From Nocardia anaemiae NBRC 100462 (GTDB lineage Bacteria; Actinomycetota; Actinomycetes; Mycobacteriales; Mycobacteriaceae): a stretch of 64,000 nt of DNA. The translations under genes were made by a program, and so were the position numbers. Below the pieces are notes generated by a model. The model ran no database searches. It was not told where the DNA came from and worked only from the letters and a program-made list of their open reading frames with translations. Shown in pieces: positions 40,992 to 49,104 of this stretch. The stretch is from positions 1 through 64,000 of the forward strand of contig NZ_BDAZ01000004.1 in assembly GCF_001612725.1 (NCBI RefSeq), given 5' to 3'. The first letter of the stretch is position 1. Each line of letters begins with the position of its first letter.

Positions 40992-41919
40992 GACCAGCCA
41001 TGTCCTCGCGATCGATCTCGGCAAGACCGGCTGTCGTGGTTCATTGCGCGTCGACGGAAGTCAGGTTGGCTATGCGGAAGCGCCGGGGGCGCCTGGCCTG
41101 GCACATGCCACGGGCGTTACCGCGGCGGAGCGCGCGATCCGCGCGGTAATCGATCAGATCAGCTCGCTGCCAACCAATTTCACGCTGTCCGTCGGCGCGG
41201 CCGGTGCCGCATCGGCACCGGATGCGGCCGCCACACTGGCCCGGCGGCTGGCCGAGGTTTCCGGCGCGGTCGCGGTCGCCGTGACTTCCGACGCCGTCAC
41301 CGCACACGCCGGGGCGCTGGGAGGATCCCCCGGCGTTGTGCTCGCCATTGGAACCGGAGCCGTCGCGACCGCCGTCGACGCGGCGGGCCGGTTCGCGCGC
41401 GTCGACGGCTGGGGGCCGCAACTCGGCGATGAGGGCAGTGGCGGCTGGATCGGCCTCGAAGGTCTACGCGCCGCGCTCCGGGCCCATGATGGCCGCGGGC
41501 CACGCACCATCCTGACCGAAAAAGTCCGCGAACACTATGGCATCGAATTGGACGCGCTGCCGAAATATCTTGGCGAGCAAGATAATCCGGCCCTGGTCGC
41601 CGCCGAGTTCGCGCCCGTAGTTGCCGCAGCAGTCGACGATACCGCGGCCGCGATCATGGCCGCCGCCGCACGCGCACTCGCGCGCACCGTTCTCGCCGCG
41701 ATCGAACGATCCGGAATCCACCCACCGGTCCCCTATGCGATCACCGGCGGCCTCACCAAGCTCGGCGCACCACTGCTCGAGCCGCTCGACCATCAGATCG
41801 CGCACGCGATCGATCGCCGCGACCCGCTCGGCGAACCCATCGACGGAGCTGCGTTGCTTGCCCTCGACCGGACAACTGCGCTCGAAGCGCTGGTCACCCG
41901 AAGTTATGACACTTATTGA
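40990..41919 (+). CDS. BadF/GlcNAc-kinase-type ASKHA kinase
   Basis: 309 residues from ATG 40990. ASKHA ATPase fold with the phosphate-1 loop AIDLGKTGCRGSLR, connect/phosphate-2 region VVLAIGTGAVATAVDAAGRFARVDGWGPQLGDEGSGGWIG, and the adenosine motif ITGGLTKLGAPLLEPL. The GWGxxLGDEGSGxWIG block is that of N-acetylglucosamine kinases (NAGK) and BadF-like proteins. In this operon it probably phosphorylates GlcNAc or MurNAc, complementing AnmK, which handles the 1,6-anhydro sugar. It leads into the symporter with 63 bases between. Confidence 0.85.
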   Translation: MTSHVLAIDLGKTGCRGSLRVDGSQVGYAEAPGAPGLAHATGVTAAERAIRAVIDQISSLPTNFTLSVGAAGAASAPDAAATLARRLAEVSGAVAVAVTSDAVTAHAGALGGSPGVVLAIGTGAVATAVDAAGRFARVDGWGPQLGDEGSGGWIGLEGLRAALRAHDGRGPRTILTEKVREHYGIELDALPKYLGEQDNPALVAAEFAPVVAAAVDDTAAAIMAAAARALARTVLAAIERSGIHPPVPYAITGGLTKLGAPLLEPLDHQIAHAIDRRDPLGEPIDGAALLALDRTTALEALVTRSYDTY

Positions 41920-41950
41920 CAGAGTTTGCGTAACACCTGACACTTAGTTG
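41907..41950 (+). promoter_or_regulatory. Direct repeat TGACACTTA upstream of the transporter
   Basis: Two identical 9-mers TGACACTTA, at 41907-41915 and 41938-41946, offset by 31 bases (three helical turns), each followed by TTG after 0-1 base. They precede the symporter start and overlap the kinase stop codon. Candidate sites for the MurR/RpiR regulator of this operon. Confidence 0.45.
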
Positions 41951-41982
41951 CATTCAGTCCGCCGCGTCACCGGGGAGCTGCG

Positions 41983-43512
41983 TTGAACGCACTCAATCTC
42001 GCCGTCATCGTCGTCTATCTCGTCACCGTCGCGTGGATCGGCCTGCGGCTGTCCGGAAAACAGAAGTCCAGCAGCGACTATTTCGTCGGTGAGGGCCGAA
42101 TGCCGTGGTGGACGGTGTGTTTCTCAGTGGTGGCCACCGAAACCAGTGTGCTCACCGTCATCTCGATTCCGGGCGGCGCGTACACCGATCAGGCCTTCGG
42201 AAATGTCGAGCTGGCCATCGGGTACATCATCGGACGCACAGCCGTGGCGATCGTGCTGATCCCGCTCTACAAGCGCGGCGGATTCGTCAGCGCCTACCAG
42301 TACCTCGAGCTGCGTTTCGGTCGCTATCTGCAGGGCGTGGCCTCGGTGACCTTCGTGTTCACCCGGCTGCTCGCCGAGGGCGTGCGATTGTTCGCCTCCG
42401 CCATTCCGATCAAGTTGCTGCTCAGCGAATTCGGACTCGATTTCGGCTACGACGCGATCATCGTGGCGCTGACGCTGCTCACCGTCGTCTACACCTACCT
42501 CGGCGGCATCAAGGCGGTGATCTGGACCGACGCACTGCAGATGGGCCTCTACCTCACCGGTGCCCTCATCGCGATCTGCGTGCTCACCGGCCACGTCGGC
42601 GCATCCGGCTGGTCGGATGCACTGCATGCGGGCAAGTTCCGCGTCTTCGATACCGATTTCGGTCTCGCGCACATTCTCACCAGCACCTTCGCGCTGCCGA
42701 CCGCGATCATTGGTGGTGCGATCTTCGCGATGGCCTCGCACGGCTCGGATCAGCTGATCGTGCAGCGCATTCTGGCGACGCGGTCGCTGCGCGACAGTCA
42801 GAAGGCGATGATCGGTTCTGGCATCTTCGTCGCCATCCAGTTCGCCGCCTTCTCACTCGTCGGTGTGCTGCTGTGGTCCTACAACGGCGGAAAGACGGCC
42901 AAGGACCTCGGATTGGCCAGCGCGGACAGCCTGTATCCCAACTTCATTCTGCACGGCCTGCCGGTGGTGGTCTCCGGGCTGCTGGTCGCCGGAATCCTCG
43001 GCGCGGCAATGGGTTCGCTGTCCTCGGCGTTGAATTCCATGGCCAATTCGACGGTCGCCGATATCATTCGCAGCTTCTCCCGACGCACACTCGCCGATGA
43101 CACGCTGCTGCGCCTGGCGCGCGTGATGACGCTGGTGTGGGCGGCGCTGATGGCGCTGTTCGCCATGGGTTTCAGCGCGACGACGGGCAATGTGTACCTG
43201 ACGGCGCTCACCATCGCGGGCTACACCTACGGCGCGCTGCTCGGTGCGTTCCTGCTCGGGCGACTTGTCGCGCGCGCCAACCAGTTCGACGCGATCGTCG
43301 CCTTCATCGCCACGGTGATCGTGATGACGTTGGTGGTGCGGGTGGTCAAGATCGATGTGACCGTCGCCGGGAAAGTGGTCGAAAAGGGTATCGCGGCACA
43401 GTGGTTGGTGCCGATCGGCGTGCTCGTCACCTTGATCGTCGGTGGTATCGCGAGCCTGTTCCATTCGGCGTCCGCACCGGATGAGTCGGAACCTGTTGCG
43501 GTGGTGGCGTAG
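41983..43512 (+). CDS. Sodium:solute symporter (SSS family)
   Basis: 509 residues from TTG 41983 (GGGGAG 5 bases upstream). About 13 transmembrane helices, beginning ALNLAVIVVYLVTVAWIGLRL, and the SSS signature near SSDYFVGEGRMPWWTVCFSVVATETSVLTVISIPG (helix 1-2) and YTYLGGIKAVIWTDALQMGLYLTGAL (helix 5-6, the YTxxGGxxAVxxTDxxQ motif). Neighbours AnmK, MurQ and MurR indicate that the solute is a cell-wall sugar (MurNAc, anhydroMurNAc or GlcNAc). SSS transporters are an unusual choice for this role, where PTS or AmpG systems are better known. Its stop overlaps the AnmK start. Confidence 0.92.
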   Translation: MNALNLAVIVVYLVTVAWIGLRLSGKQKSSSDYFVGEGRMPWWTVCFSVVATETSVLTVISIPGGAYTDQAFGNVELAIGYIIGRTAVAIVLIPLYKRGGFVSAYQYLELRFGRYLQGVASVTFVFTRLLAEGVRLFASAIPIKLLLSEFGLDFGYDAIIVALTLLTVVYTYLGGIKAVIWTDALQMGLYLTGALIAICVLTGHVGASGWSDALHAGKFRVFDTDFGLAHILTSTFALPTAIIGGAIFAMASHGSDQLIVQRILATRSLRDSQKAMIGSGIFVAIQFAAFSLVGVLLWSYNGGKTAKDLGLASADSLYPNFILHGLPVVVSGLLVAGILGAAMGSLSSALNSMANSTVADIIRSFSRRTLADDTLLRLARVMTLVWAALMALFAMGFSATTGNVYLTALTIAGYTYGALLGAFLLGRLVARANQFDAIVAFIATVIVMTLVVRVVKIDVTVAGKVVEKGIAAQWLVPIGVLVTLIVGGIASLFHSASAPDESEPVAVVA

Positions 43513-44672
43513 TGCGTGTCATCGGGTTGATGTCGGGAACGTCGCACGATGCGATCGATGCCGTCGGTGCGGATATCGTTTTGCACGACACGGTGATTCA
43601 GGTGCGCCTCGTCGGACAGCTCAGCCGCTCCTACCCCGATGACCTGCGTTCGGAACTCATCGCCGCCTTGCCACCGGGTGCCATAGATATGGCTGCCGTG
43701 TGCCGTCTGGACACCGCGATCGGCCAGGCCTTCGCCGACGTGGCAGCTGCGGCACAGCAGGAGTTCTTCGGCGGGACAGCCGATCTCGTCGCCTCCCATG
43801 GGCAGACCGTCTACCACTGGGTGAGCGATGGTGCGGTGCGAGGCACGCTGCAGCTGGGTCAGCCCGCATGGATCGCCGAACGCACCGGCTTGCCGGTGGT
43901 CAGCGACTTTCGTTCGCGCGATATCGCCGCGGGCGGACAGGGCGCACCGCTGGTGGGGCTGTTCGACCTGCTGTGGCTGGCGGGACGTCCGGAACGCGCG
44001 GCCGCGTTGAATATCGGTGGGATCGCGAATGTCACGGTCACCGGCGCCGAGCCGGTCGCCTTCGACACCGGACCGGGCAACGCCCTCATCGATGCGGCCG
44101 TCGAGCTGTGCACCGGCGGTACCGAACACATCGACCGCGCGGGGGTACGCGCCGCCCGCGGCCACATCGATACCGAACTGCTGGAAACCCTTCTCGCGGA
44201 ACCCTATTACCGCGCACCAGCCCCCAAGAGCACGGGGAAGGAACTGTTCAACAGCAGCTATCTGCATCGCGTGTTGGACCCCCGTGTGCCCTGCACCGAC
44301 GATATTGTCGCCACTGTGACCGCGCTGACCGCCCGCACCATCGCCGACGCCCTCGCGCCGCTGCGCCCGACCGAGGTCATCGCGTCGGGCGGCGGCATCC
44401 GCAATCCCACTCTGATGGCAATGCTCGGCGCATATCTGAGCCCAACGAAATTACGCACCTCCGACGAACTCGGCCTACCGTCGGCGGCGAAGGAGGCCAC
44501 CGCATTCGCGGTGCTCGGCTTCCTCACCGCGCACGGCCTGGCGGGCAGCGATCCCGCCTGTACCGGAGCGAACCGCGCGGCGGTGCTCGGTTCCATCACC
44601 CCGGGTGCGGCCGGATTCACGCTGCCCAGCGCACCGACCACCGTGCCCCGACGACTCACGCTGGCGGGGTAA
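43512..44672 (+). CDS. anmK: Anhydro-N-acetylmuramic acid kinase
   Basis: 386 residues from GTG 43512, sharing a base with the symporter stop (TAGTG). ASKHA kinase with VIGLMSGTSHDAIDAVGADI (the GLMSGTS signature), VASHGQTVYHW, GTLQLGQPAWIAERTGLPVVSDFRSRDIAAGGQGAPLVGLFDLL, NIGGIANVTV, DTGPGNALIDAAV and IASGGGIRNPTLMAML. The Asp in DFRSRD is the catalytic base. It hydrolyses and phosphorylates 1,6-anhydroMurNAc to MurNAc-6-phosphate, the substrate of MurQ three genes down. Sequence, length and context all agree. Confidence 0.97.
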   Translation: MRVIGLMSGTSHDAIDAVGADIVLHDTVIQVRLVGQLSRSYPDDLRSELIAALPPGAIDMAAVCRLDTAIGQAFADVAAAAQQEFFGGTADLVASHGQTVYHWVSDGAVRGTLQLGQPAWIAERTGLPVVSDFRSRDIAAGGQGAPLVGLFDLLWLAGRPERAAALNIGGIANVTVTGAEPVAFDTGPGNALIDAAVELCTGGTEHIDRAGVRAARGHIDTELLETLLAEPYYRAPAPKSTGKELFNSSYLHRVLDPRVPCTDDIVATVTALTARTIADALAPLRPTEVIASGGGIRNPTLMAMLGAYLSPTKLRTSDELGLPSAAKEATAFAVLGFLTAHGLAGSDPACTGANRAAVLGSITPGAAGFTLPSAPTTVPRRLTLAG

Positions 44673-44674
44673 CG

Positions 44675-45538
44675 ATGCCCGATTCCGATGACGTACGCAC
44701 TCGCCTGCTGGCGGCATTGCCACGACTCACCCCGACCGCACTGCGCGTCGCACAGGTGATCCGGCACGACCCGGCCGCGGCCGCACAGCTCACCGTGAGC
44801 CAACTCGCCGAGCGGTCGGCGACCAGCACCTCCGCGGTGGTCCGGCTGGCGAAAACCCTCGGCTACGAAGGTTATCCGCAGCTGCGACTCGCCATGGCCG
44901 CGGTCGGCGGCGATGACGGCTCGCCGGTATTCGCCACCGATATCGATGCCGACGACGCCTTATCGAAGGTGCTGCACAAACTGACCGCCTTCGAAACCGA
45001 GGGCATGATGGCGACCGCCGAACTCGCCGACCCGGCGACCATGGAGTCCGTCGTCGACGCACTGGTGGGCGCGCGACGGGTACACTTGGTCGGCATCGGC
45101 GCGTCCGGACTCGTCGCGATGGATATGGCGCAGAAGCTGACCCGCATCGGAATGTGGTGCGGCGCATGCACATCCGAGGACGACGCCCTCGTCCAGGCCA
45201 GTCTGCTCCAGGCCGGTGATGTCACCGTCGCGTTCTCGCATTCGGGCGAGACCGCCGCAATCGTGGAAGCCGTCCGCCGGGCGGCCCGCGCGGGCGTGAC
45301 CACGGTCGCCGTCACCGCGGGAGCACGATCCGGACTCGCGAATGCCGCCGCGCATACGGTGCTGGTGGCCGGACGCGAGGACGGATTCCGTTCCGCGGCA
45401 ATGGCGAGTCGCATGAGTCAGCTCCTCATTGTCGACACGCTGTATGTCGGCGTCCTGCAACGCACGCCGTCGGCGGCCAGGGCGCTGCGGCGCACCTACG
45501 AGGCGGTAGCCGATCGCCGAACCAAGGAGGCCGAATGA
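44675..45538 (+). CDS. MurR/RpiR-family regulator
   Basis: 287 residues from ATG 44675, two bases after the AnmK stop. N-terminal HTH-6 domain: LTPTALRVAQVIRHDPAAAAQLTVSQLAERSATSTSAVVRLAKTLGYEGYPQLRLAMA. C-terminal SIS domain: RRVHLVGIGASGLVAMDMAQKLTRIGMWCGA, GDVTVAFSHSGETAAIVEAVRRAARAGVTTVAVT, which binds a phosphosugar, here most likely MurNAc-6-P as in MurR. It would repress or activate the salvage operon, possibly through the TGACACTTA repeats at 41907-41950. It sits inside the operon between AnmK and MurQ. Confidence 0.92.
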   Translation: MPDSDDVRTRLLAALPRLTPTALRVAQVIRHDPAAAAQLTVSQLAERSATSTSAVVRLAKTLGYEGYPQLRLAMAAVGGDDGSPVFATDIDADDALSKVLHKLTAFETEGMMATAELADPATMESVVDALVGARRVHLVGIGASGLVAMDMAQKLTRIGMWCGACTSEDDALVQASLLQAGDVTVAFSHSGETAAIVEAVRRAARAGVTTVAVTAGARSGLANAAAHTVLVAGREDGFRSAAMASRMSQLLIVDTLYVGVLQRTPSAARALRRTYEAVADRRTKEAE

Positions 45539-45558
45539 ATTACCCGGTGTCGCGGTGA
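45535..45558 (+). CDS. Seven-codon mini-ORF linking regulator and murQ
   Basis: MNYPVSR. Its ATG overlaps the stop of the RpiR gene (ATGA, 45535-45538) and its TGA overlaps the GTG start of murQ (GTGA, 45555-45558). A consensus AAGGAGG sits at 45524-45530, correctly placed for the mini-ORF and too far (about 25 bases) for murQ. It may relay ribosomes to murQ by termination-reinitiation. Confidence 0.45.
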   Translation: MNYPVSR

Positions 45559-46451
45559 CCGAGATCGGTGCGCTGACAACCGAAGCGTCGAATCCGCGCA
45601 GCGCCACGCTGGATTCGATGCCGGTCGAGGAGCTGCTGCGCACCATGAACGCCGAGGATGCCGGTGTGGCTTCGGCCGTGGCGCAGGCGATTCCGCAGAT
45701 CGCGCGGGCGGTCGAGCTGATCGTCGCCCGGCGGCGGCGCGGCGGTCGACTGATCTACCTGGGCGCGGGCACCAGCGGCCGCCTCGGCGTACTCGACGCA
45801 GTGGAATGCCCACCGACCTTCGGCACTGATCCCGGCGAGGTCCTCGGCATAATCGCGGGCGGACCCGATGCCTTTCTTCGAGCCGTCGAAGGTGCCGAGG
45901 ACGATCCCGTGCTGGCCGCCGCCGACCTGTCCGCCATCACACTCGGCACCGACGATGTGCTTGTCGCGCTGGCTGCCAGCGGCCGAACCCCCTACGCCGT
46001 CGGTGCGCTGCGATACGGCCGCTCGATCGGTGCCGCGACGGTCGCGATTTCCTGCAACCGCAACGCCGAAGCCAGCGCGTACGCCGATATCGGCATCGAA
46101 ATCGACACGGGCCCTGAGGTTTTGACCGGTTCCACCCGATTGAAGGCTGGCACGGCGCAGAAGATGGTGTGCAATATGCTCTCCACCGCCGCCATGGTGC
46201 GGGCGGGCAAGGTCTACGGCAATCTGATGGTGGATGTGAAGCCCACCAATGCCAAACTCGTCGATCGCGCCCGCCGCATCATCGCCGAGGCGACCGGAGC
46301 CGACCCCGCGACGGCCGCGGCACTGTTGGACGCGGCGGATGGTCACGTGAAAACCGCGATCGTCATGCGCTTGGCCGGAGTCGACGCTTCAGTGGCCCGC
46401 GCACTGCTGCACGACGCGGACGGACGGGTGCGCGACGCCGTTCAACACTGA
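45555..46451 (+). CDS. murQ: N-acetylmuramic acid 6-phosphate etherase
   Basis: 298 residues from GTG 45555. MurQ with SIS fold: LDSMPVEELLRTMNAEDAGVASAVAQAIPQIARAVELIVAR, RLIYLGAGTSGRLGVLDAVECPPTFGTDP, GAEDDPVLAA, VLVALAASGRTPYAVGAL and GSTRLKAGTAQKMVCNMLSTAAMVRAGKVYGNLMVDVKPTNAKL. The catalytic Glu lies in DAVECPPTF and a second Glu in the EDDP loop. It cleaves the D-lactyl ether of MurNAc-6-P, giving GlcNAc-6-P and D-lactate. Start via the preceding mini-ORF is plausible. It ends the salvage operon. Confidence 0.96.
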   Translation: MTEIGALTTEASNPRSATLDSMPVEELLRTMNAEDAGVASAVAQAIPQIARAVELIVARRRRGGRLIYLGAGTSGRLGVLDAVECPPTFGTDPGEVLGIIAGGPDAFLRAVEGAEDDPVLAAADLSAITLGTDDVLVALAASGRTPYAVGALRYGRSIGAATVAISCNRNAEASAYADIGIEIDTGPEVLTGSTRLKAGTAQKMVCNMLSTAAMVRAGKVYGNLMVDVKPTNAKLVDRARRIIAEATGADPATAAALLDAADGHVKTAIVMRLAGVDASVARALLHDADGRVRDAVQH

Positions 46452-46546
46452 TATTCCGTTCGCCGAACCCGCACGCGACCAACCGCTACCCTGACCCACA
46501 GTTCCGCGACCCAGCCGGAACGATGTGTCGGCAATTCGGAGGCACC

Positions 46547-46984
46547 ATGCTGTCCCTGCAGGAGATTTCCGACCGCCTGGAGATCGAGGACCTCATGGTC
46601 CGGTACTCACATGCGGTCGACACCCGACAGTGGGATCTGCTCGACGAGATCTTCACCGCGGATGCGCATATCGACTATTCGGCCATGGGCGGCGCGGTCG
46701 GTGATCTCGAATCCACCAAGAAGTTCCTCGCCACCGTCATGCCGAATTTCCTTGCGTTCCAACATCTGATCAGCAATTCGTCCATCACCGTCGACGGCGA
46801 CAGCGCCACCGGGCGCACCATGTGCCACAACCCTATGCTCGTTTCGACCGGCGAAGGTCAGCAGAGTCTGATGCTGTGCGGGCTCTGGTATCTGGACACC
46901 TTCGCCCGCGTCGAGGGCCGGTGGCGGATCAAGCGGCGTGTCGAGGAGAAGAGCTTCATGTTCGTCGCGCCGGGCACTGCCTGA
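46547..46984 (+). CDS. SnoaL-like/NTF2-fold nuclear-transport-factor-type protein
   Basis: 145 residues from ATG 46547 (GGAGG 6 bases upstream; longer frame rejected). SnoaL-like cone fold: LSLQEISDRLEIEDLMVRYSHAVDTRQWDLLDEIFTADAHIDYSAMGG, FLAFQHLISNSSITVDGDSATGRTMC and YLDTFARVEGRWRIKRRVEEKSFMF. The D-E-x-F-T-x-D-A-x-x-D-Y and R-x-x-x-x-W-R-I-x-x-R patterns are those of the mycobacterial nuclear-transport-factor-2 group, which includes dehydratases and isomerases acting on steroids or polyketides. Possible active-site His/Asp pairs are present. It is outside the salvage operon (95 bases) and of unknown substrate. Confidence 0.85.
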   Translation: MLSLQEISDRLEIEDLMVRYSHAVDTRQWDLLDEIFTADAHIDYSAMGGAVGDLESTKKFLATVMPNFLAFQHLISNSSITVDGDSATGRTMCHNPMLVSTGEGQQSLMLCGLWYLDTFARVEGRWRIKRRVEEKSFMFVAPGTA

Positions 46985-47023
46985 ATACGAATCGAGGCTC
47001 CCGAATACGGGCGCCTCGATCTG

Positions 47024-47125
47024 TCATTCGTGTCGGCATTCGTCTCCGCATGAGCATTTGCCGCCATCCTGGCAACCACACCGACAGTCCGGACCGCAGG
47101 CACAGGGAAGAACGCTGAGAGCCAT
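47024..47125 (-). CDS. 33-residue metallothionein-like protein
   Basis: ATG 47125 with a perfect-distance ribosome binding site GGAAAGG 7 bases upstream; stop TGA at 47024. Eight cysteines in 23 residues, arranged PCACGPDCRCGCQDGG then KCSCGDECRHE, i.e. CxC-x3-CxCxC-x5-CxC-x3-C with a terminal His. This CxC density is that of small bacterial metallothioneins and not of random high-G+C sequence. It would bind Cu(I), Zn or Cd in thiolate clusters in the cytosol. It is shorter than mycobacterial MymT (53 residues). It is convergent with the NTF2-like gene (39 bases between ends). It was missed by length-filtered gene calling. Confidence 0.7.
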   Translation of the reverse strand: MALSVLPCACGPDCRCGCQDGGKCSCGDECRHE

Positions 47126-47161
47126 CGCAAAACCTTTCCGAAGTAGGGATTGCCGCCTGAG

Positions 47162-47180
47162 CTATAGCCGGAAAGTATAG
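47162..47180 (-). promoter_or_regulatory. Candidate promoter/operator of the metallothionein gene
   Basis: Inverted repeat CTATA-(9)-TATAG at 47162-47180. On the minus strand it reads TATACT, a good -10 box, about 50 bases upstream of the metallothionein ATG. The symmetric arms could bind a metal-responsive repressor (ArsR/SmtB or CsoR type); none is encoded nearby. Confidence 0.4.
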
Positions 47181-47380
47181 GTGTTCTGGTCGTAGTCGCT
47201 CCGCAGGTACGGTCGCGGACCCGCCGGGCGGTACCGGCGTCCCAGTACACGACTTCGAGGACGTGTTCGGTGCGGGCGGCACCGCGGCGGCAGGTGCGAG
47301 GCTTGGCGCCTTGCATTTCACCGGGCACCAGCGCGGCGCGGATCCGGTGTGGCTGAGTTCACGGTGCTCGCGTCGCGTTT

Positions 47381-48289
47381 ATGAGTAGGTTCTCGAGTAT
47401 GGACAATGAGGGACCCAGCCGGACAGCGCTCGTGACTGCTTACGCCCGTGCCTATCATCAAATTGCTGACCGGCCAAGGATTCTTACCGATCCACTGGCG
47501 GCACGTCTGCTGGGCGTCACTGTGGATGAGCTGACCGAATTGGGTCGGCCCGCAGAGGATCGTTCCGGTAGCGATGTCGGCCCGGGAATCCTGCGGCTGG
47601 GTGTCAGTGATCGGCCGCGCCGCCTGTTCTTCGCTGCTCGTGCCCGTTTCGCCGAGGATCGTGTGGCCGAGGCCGTCGCCGCAGGCGTGCGACAGGTCGT
47701 GATCCTCGGCGCGGGCCTGGATACCTTCGCCTACCGCAACCCGCATCCTGGCCTGCGTGTATTCGAGGTCGACCATCCCGCTACCCAGGCGTGGAAACAC
47801 CAACGCCTCGCCGCATCCGGTATCGACCAGCCTGAGCGGTTGACTTTCGTGCCGGTCGACTTCGAAACCGACACACTGGCAACACGATTGGAGGCCGCCG
47901 GATTCAGCCGGACCGATCCGGCCGTATTCGTGTGGCTCGGTGTCGTCTACTATCTGACCCCGGACGCCGCCCGCACCACCCTCGAATACATTGCTGGTCA
48001 ATCCGAGCCTGTCGAGGTGATCTTCGACTACCTGCAGGCGGCAGACACCGACGAGGATCGTGCGAAGATGCAGGCGCGCGCACATCGAGCGGCAGCTCTC
48101 GGCGAACCCTGGTTCAGCTACTTCACTCCTGACGACATCGCCGCACAGTTGCGCGCGCTCGGCTTCACCGACGTCGAAGACCACTCCGCTGCGGACGTCA
48201 TCGCTGGGTACCTCGATGGATCGGCGGAATTCGAGGGCGAACCACCCCAGGCACTGCGCCCGGTCCGCATACTACGGGCGAGCCGCTGA
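47381..48289 (+). CDS. SAM-dependent methyltransferase, mycobacterial TIGR00027/LCMT-type
   Basis: 302 residues (an ATG six codons later, MDNEGPSRTALV, is an alternative start). The family pattern is clear: SRTALVTAYARAYH, RILTDPLAARLLG, RARFAEDRVAEAVAAGVRQVVILGAGLDTFAYR (SAM loop VILGAGLDTF), VFEVDHPATQAWKHQRL, FVPVDFETDTLATRLEAAGF, FVWLGVVYYLTPDAARTTLEYIAG. It belongs to the leucine-carboxyl-methyltransferase-like group amplified in mycobacteria and nocardiae, which methylates small acids or secondary metabolites. Substrate not known. It is monocistronic. Confidence 0.88.
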   Translation: MSRFSSMDNEGPSRTALVTAYARAYHQIADRPRILTDPLAARLLGVTVDELTELGRPAEDRSGSDVGPGILRLGVSDRPRRLFFAARARFAEDRVAEAVAAGVRQVVILGAGLDTFAYRNPHPGLRVFEVDHPATQAWKHQRLAASGIDQPERLTFVPVDFETDTLATRLEAAGFSRTDPAVFVWLGVVYYLTPDAARTTLEYIAGQSEPVEVIFDYLQAADTDEDRAKMQARAHRAAALGEPWFSYFTPDDIAAQLRALGFTDVEDHSAADVIAGYLDGSAEFEGEPPQALRPVRILRASR

Positions 48290-48336
48290 GGATTCTCCCC
48301 AGCACATCGTCGTCGATGCCCCGTATAACCGCGTGC

Positions 48337-49104
48337 TCAGCGGGGCTTTTGTGCCACGGCGAAGACCCTTCGGAACGGCAGCCAGGTGGTGCCGTCGAGT
48401 TGGCGCGGGTAGGCAGCGCGCAAGAGCGGCGCCAGTTGTGCGGTGAAGTCCTGCCAGTCGGTGTCGTCGAGTGCGTTGCGCACCGGACGCAGGGCCGTTC
48501 CGGTGACCCAGTCGAGTACCGGATCCTCCCCCGAGAGTCGTTGCAGGTAAGTCGTTTCCCATGCGTCGACCTGGCAGCCCGCGAGCGTGAGCAGCTGGGC
48601 ATATCCGCTGGGGTCCAGGACATCGCGCGGTTGCAGGATGCCTGCGGGTGCGAGCCGGTCGCGCCATTCGTCGCGGCCCGCGAGCTCCCGAATCGATCGG
48701 TGTGACGGGGCGTCGAAGTTGCCGGGAACCTGCAGTGCGAGCCAGGCGCCCGCAGGCAGCGCGTGCGCCCATTGCGGCAGCAGGGTGGTGTGCGTGGGCA
48801 CCCAGTGCAGTACGGCATTGCTGATCACAACGTCGGTATCCGGTGCCGGTCGCCAGTCCTGCACCGTGCCGAGTCGCGCGTCGATGCCGAGACTCCTTGC
48901 CGCAGCGACCATTTCGGGCGACGAATCCGATGCCTCGATGGTCGCGCCCGGCCAGCGCTCGGCCAGCGAGGCGGTGAGATGTCCTGGGCCGCAGCCGAGA
49001 TCGACGACGCGGCGCGGATTCTCGGCACCGATTCGGCCGAGCAGTTCGAAGAATGGGCGCGAGCGGTGGTCATCGAAGGCCAGGTACTTCTTGGGATCCC
49101 ACAT
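48337..49104 (-). CDS. tam: Trans-aconitate 2-methyltransferase
   Basis: 255 residues from ATG 49104 (the longer frame is rejected). Class I methyltransferase with the Tam signature: MWDPKKYLAFDDHRSRPFFELLGRIG, RRVVDLGCGPGHLTASLAERWPGATIEASDSSPEMVAAAR (SAM loop DLGCGPGHLT), DVVISNAVLHWVPTH, LALQVPGNFDAPSHRSIREL, WETTYLQRLSGEDPVLDWVTGTALRPV and a C-terminal RAAYP-x-x-x-DGTTWLPFRRVFAVAQ. It methylates trans-aconitate, relieving aconitase inhibition. It is divergent from the Ddn-like gene. Confidence 0.95.
   Translation of the reverse strand: MWDPKKYLAFDDHRSRPFFELLGRIGAENPRRVVDLGCGPGHLTASLAERWPGATIEASDSSPEMVAAARSLGIDARLGTVQDWRPAPDTDVVISNAVLHWVPTHTTLLPQWAHALPAGAWLALQVPGNFDAPSHRSIRELAGRDEWRDRLAPAGILQPRDVLDPSGYAQLLTLAGCQVDAWETTYLQRLSGEDPVLDWVTGTALRPVRNALDDTDWQDFTAQLAPLLRAAYPRQLDGTTWLPFRRVFAVAQKPR

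Noticed and set aside
42105..43100. 331-codon plus frame inside the symporter
   Set aside because: Arg/His-rich frame-shifted reading of the SSS gene.
43700..44674. Long extension upstream of the RpiR start
   Set aside because: Overlaps anmK in another frame and is Arg/Gly-rich; the ATG at 44675 sits right after the anmK stop.
47126..47380. Minus-strand frame with VLEVVYWDAGTARRVRDR upstream of the metallothionein
   Set aside because: Could be a gene scrap but I recognise no family, and it runs through the metallothionein promoter.
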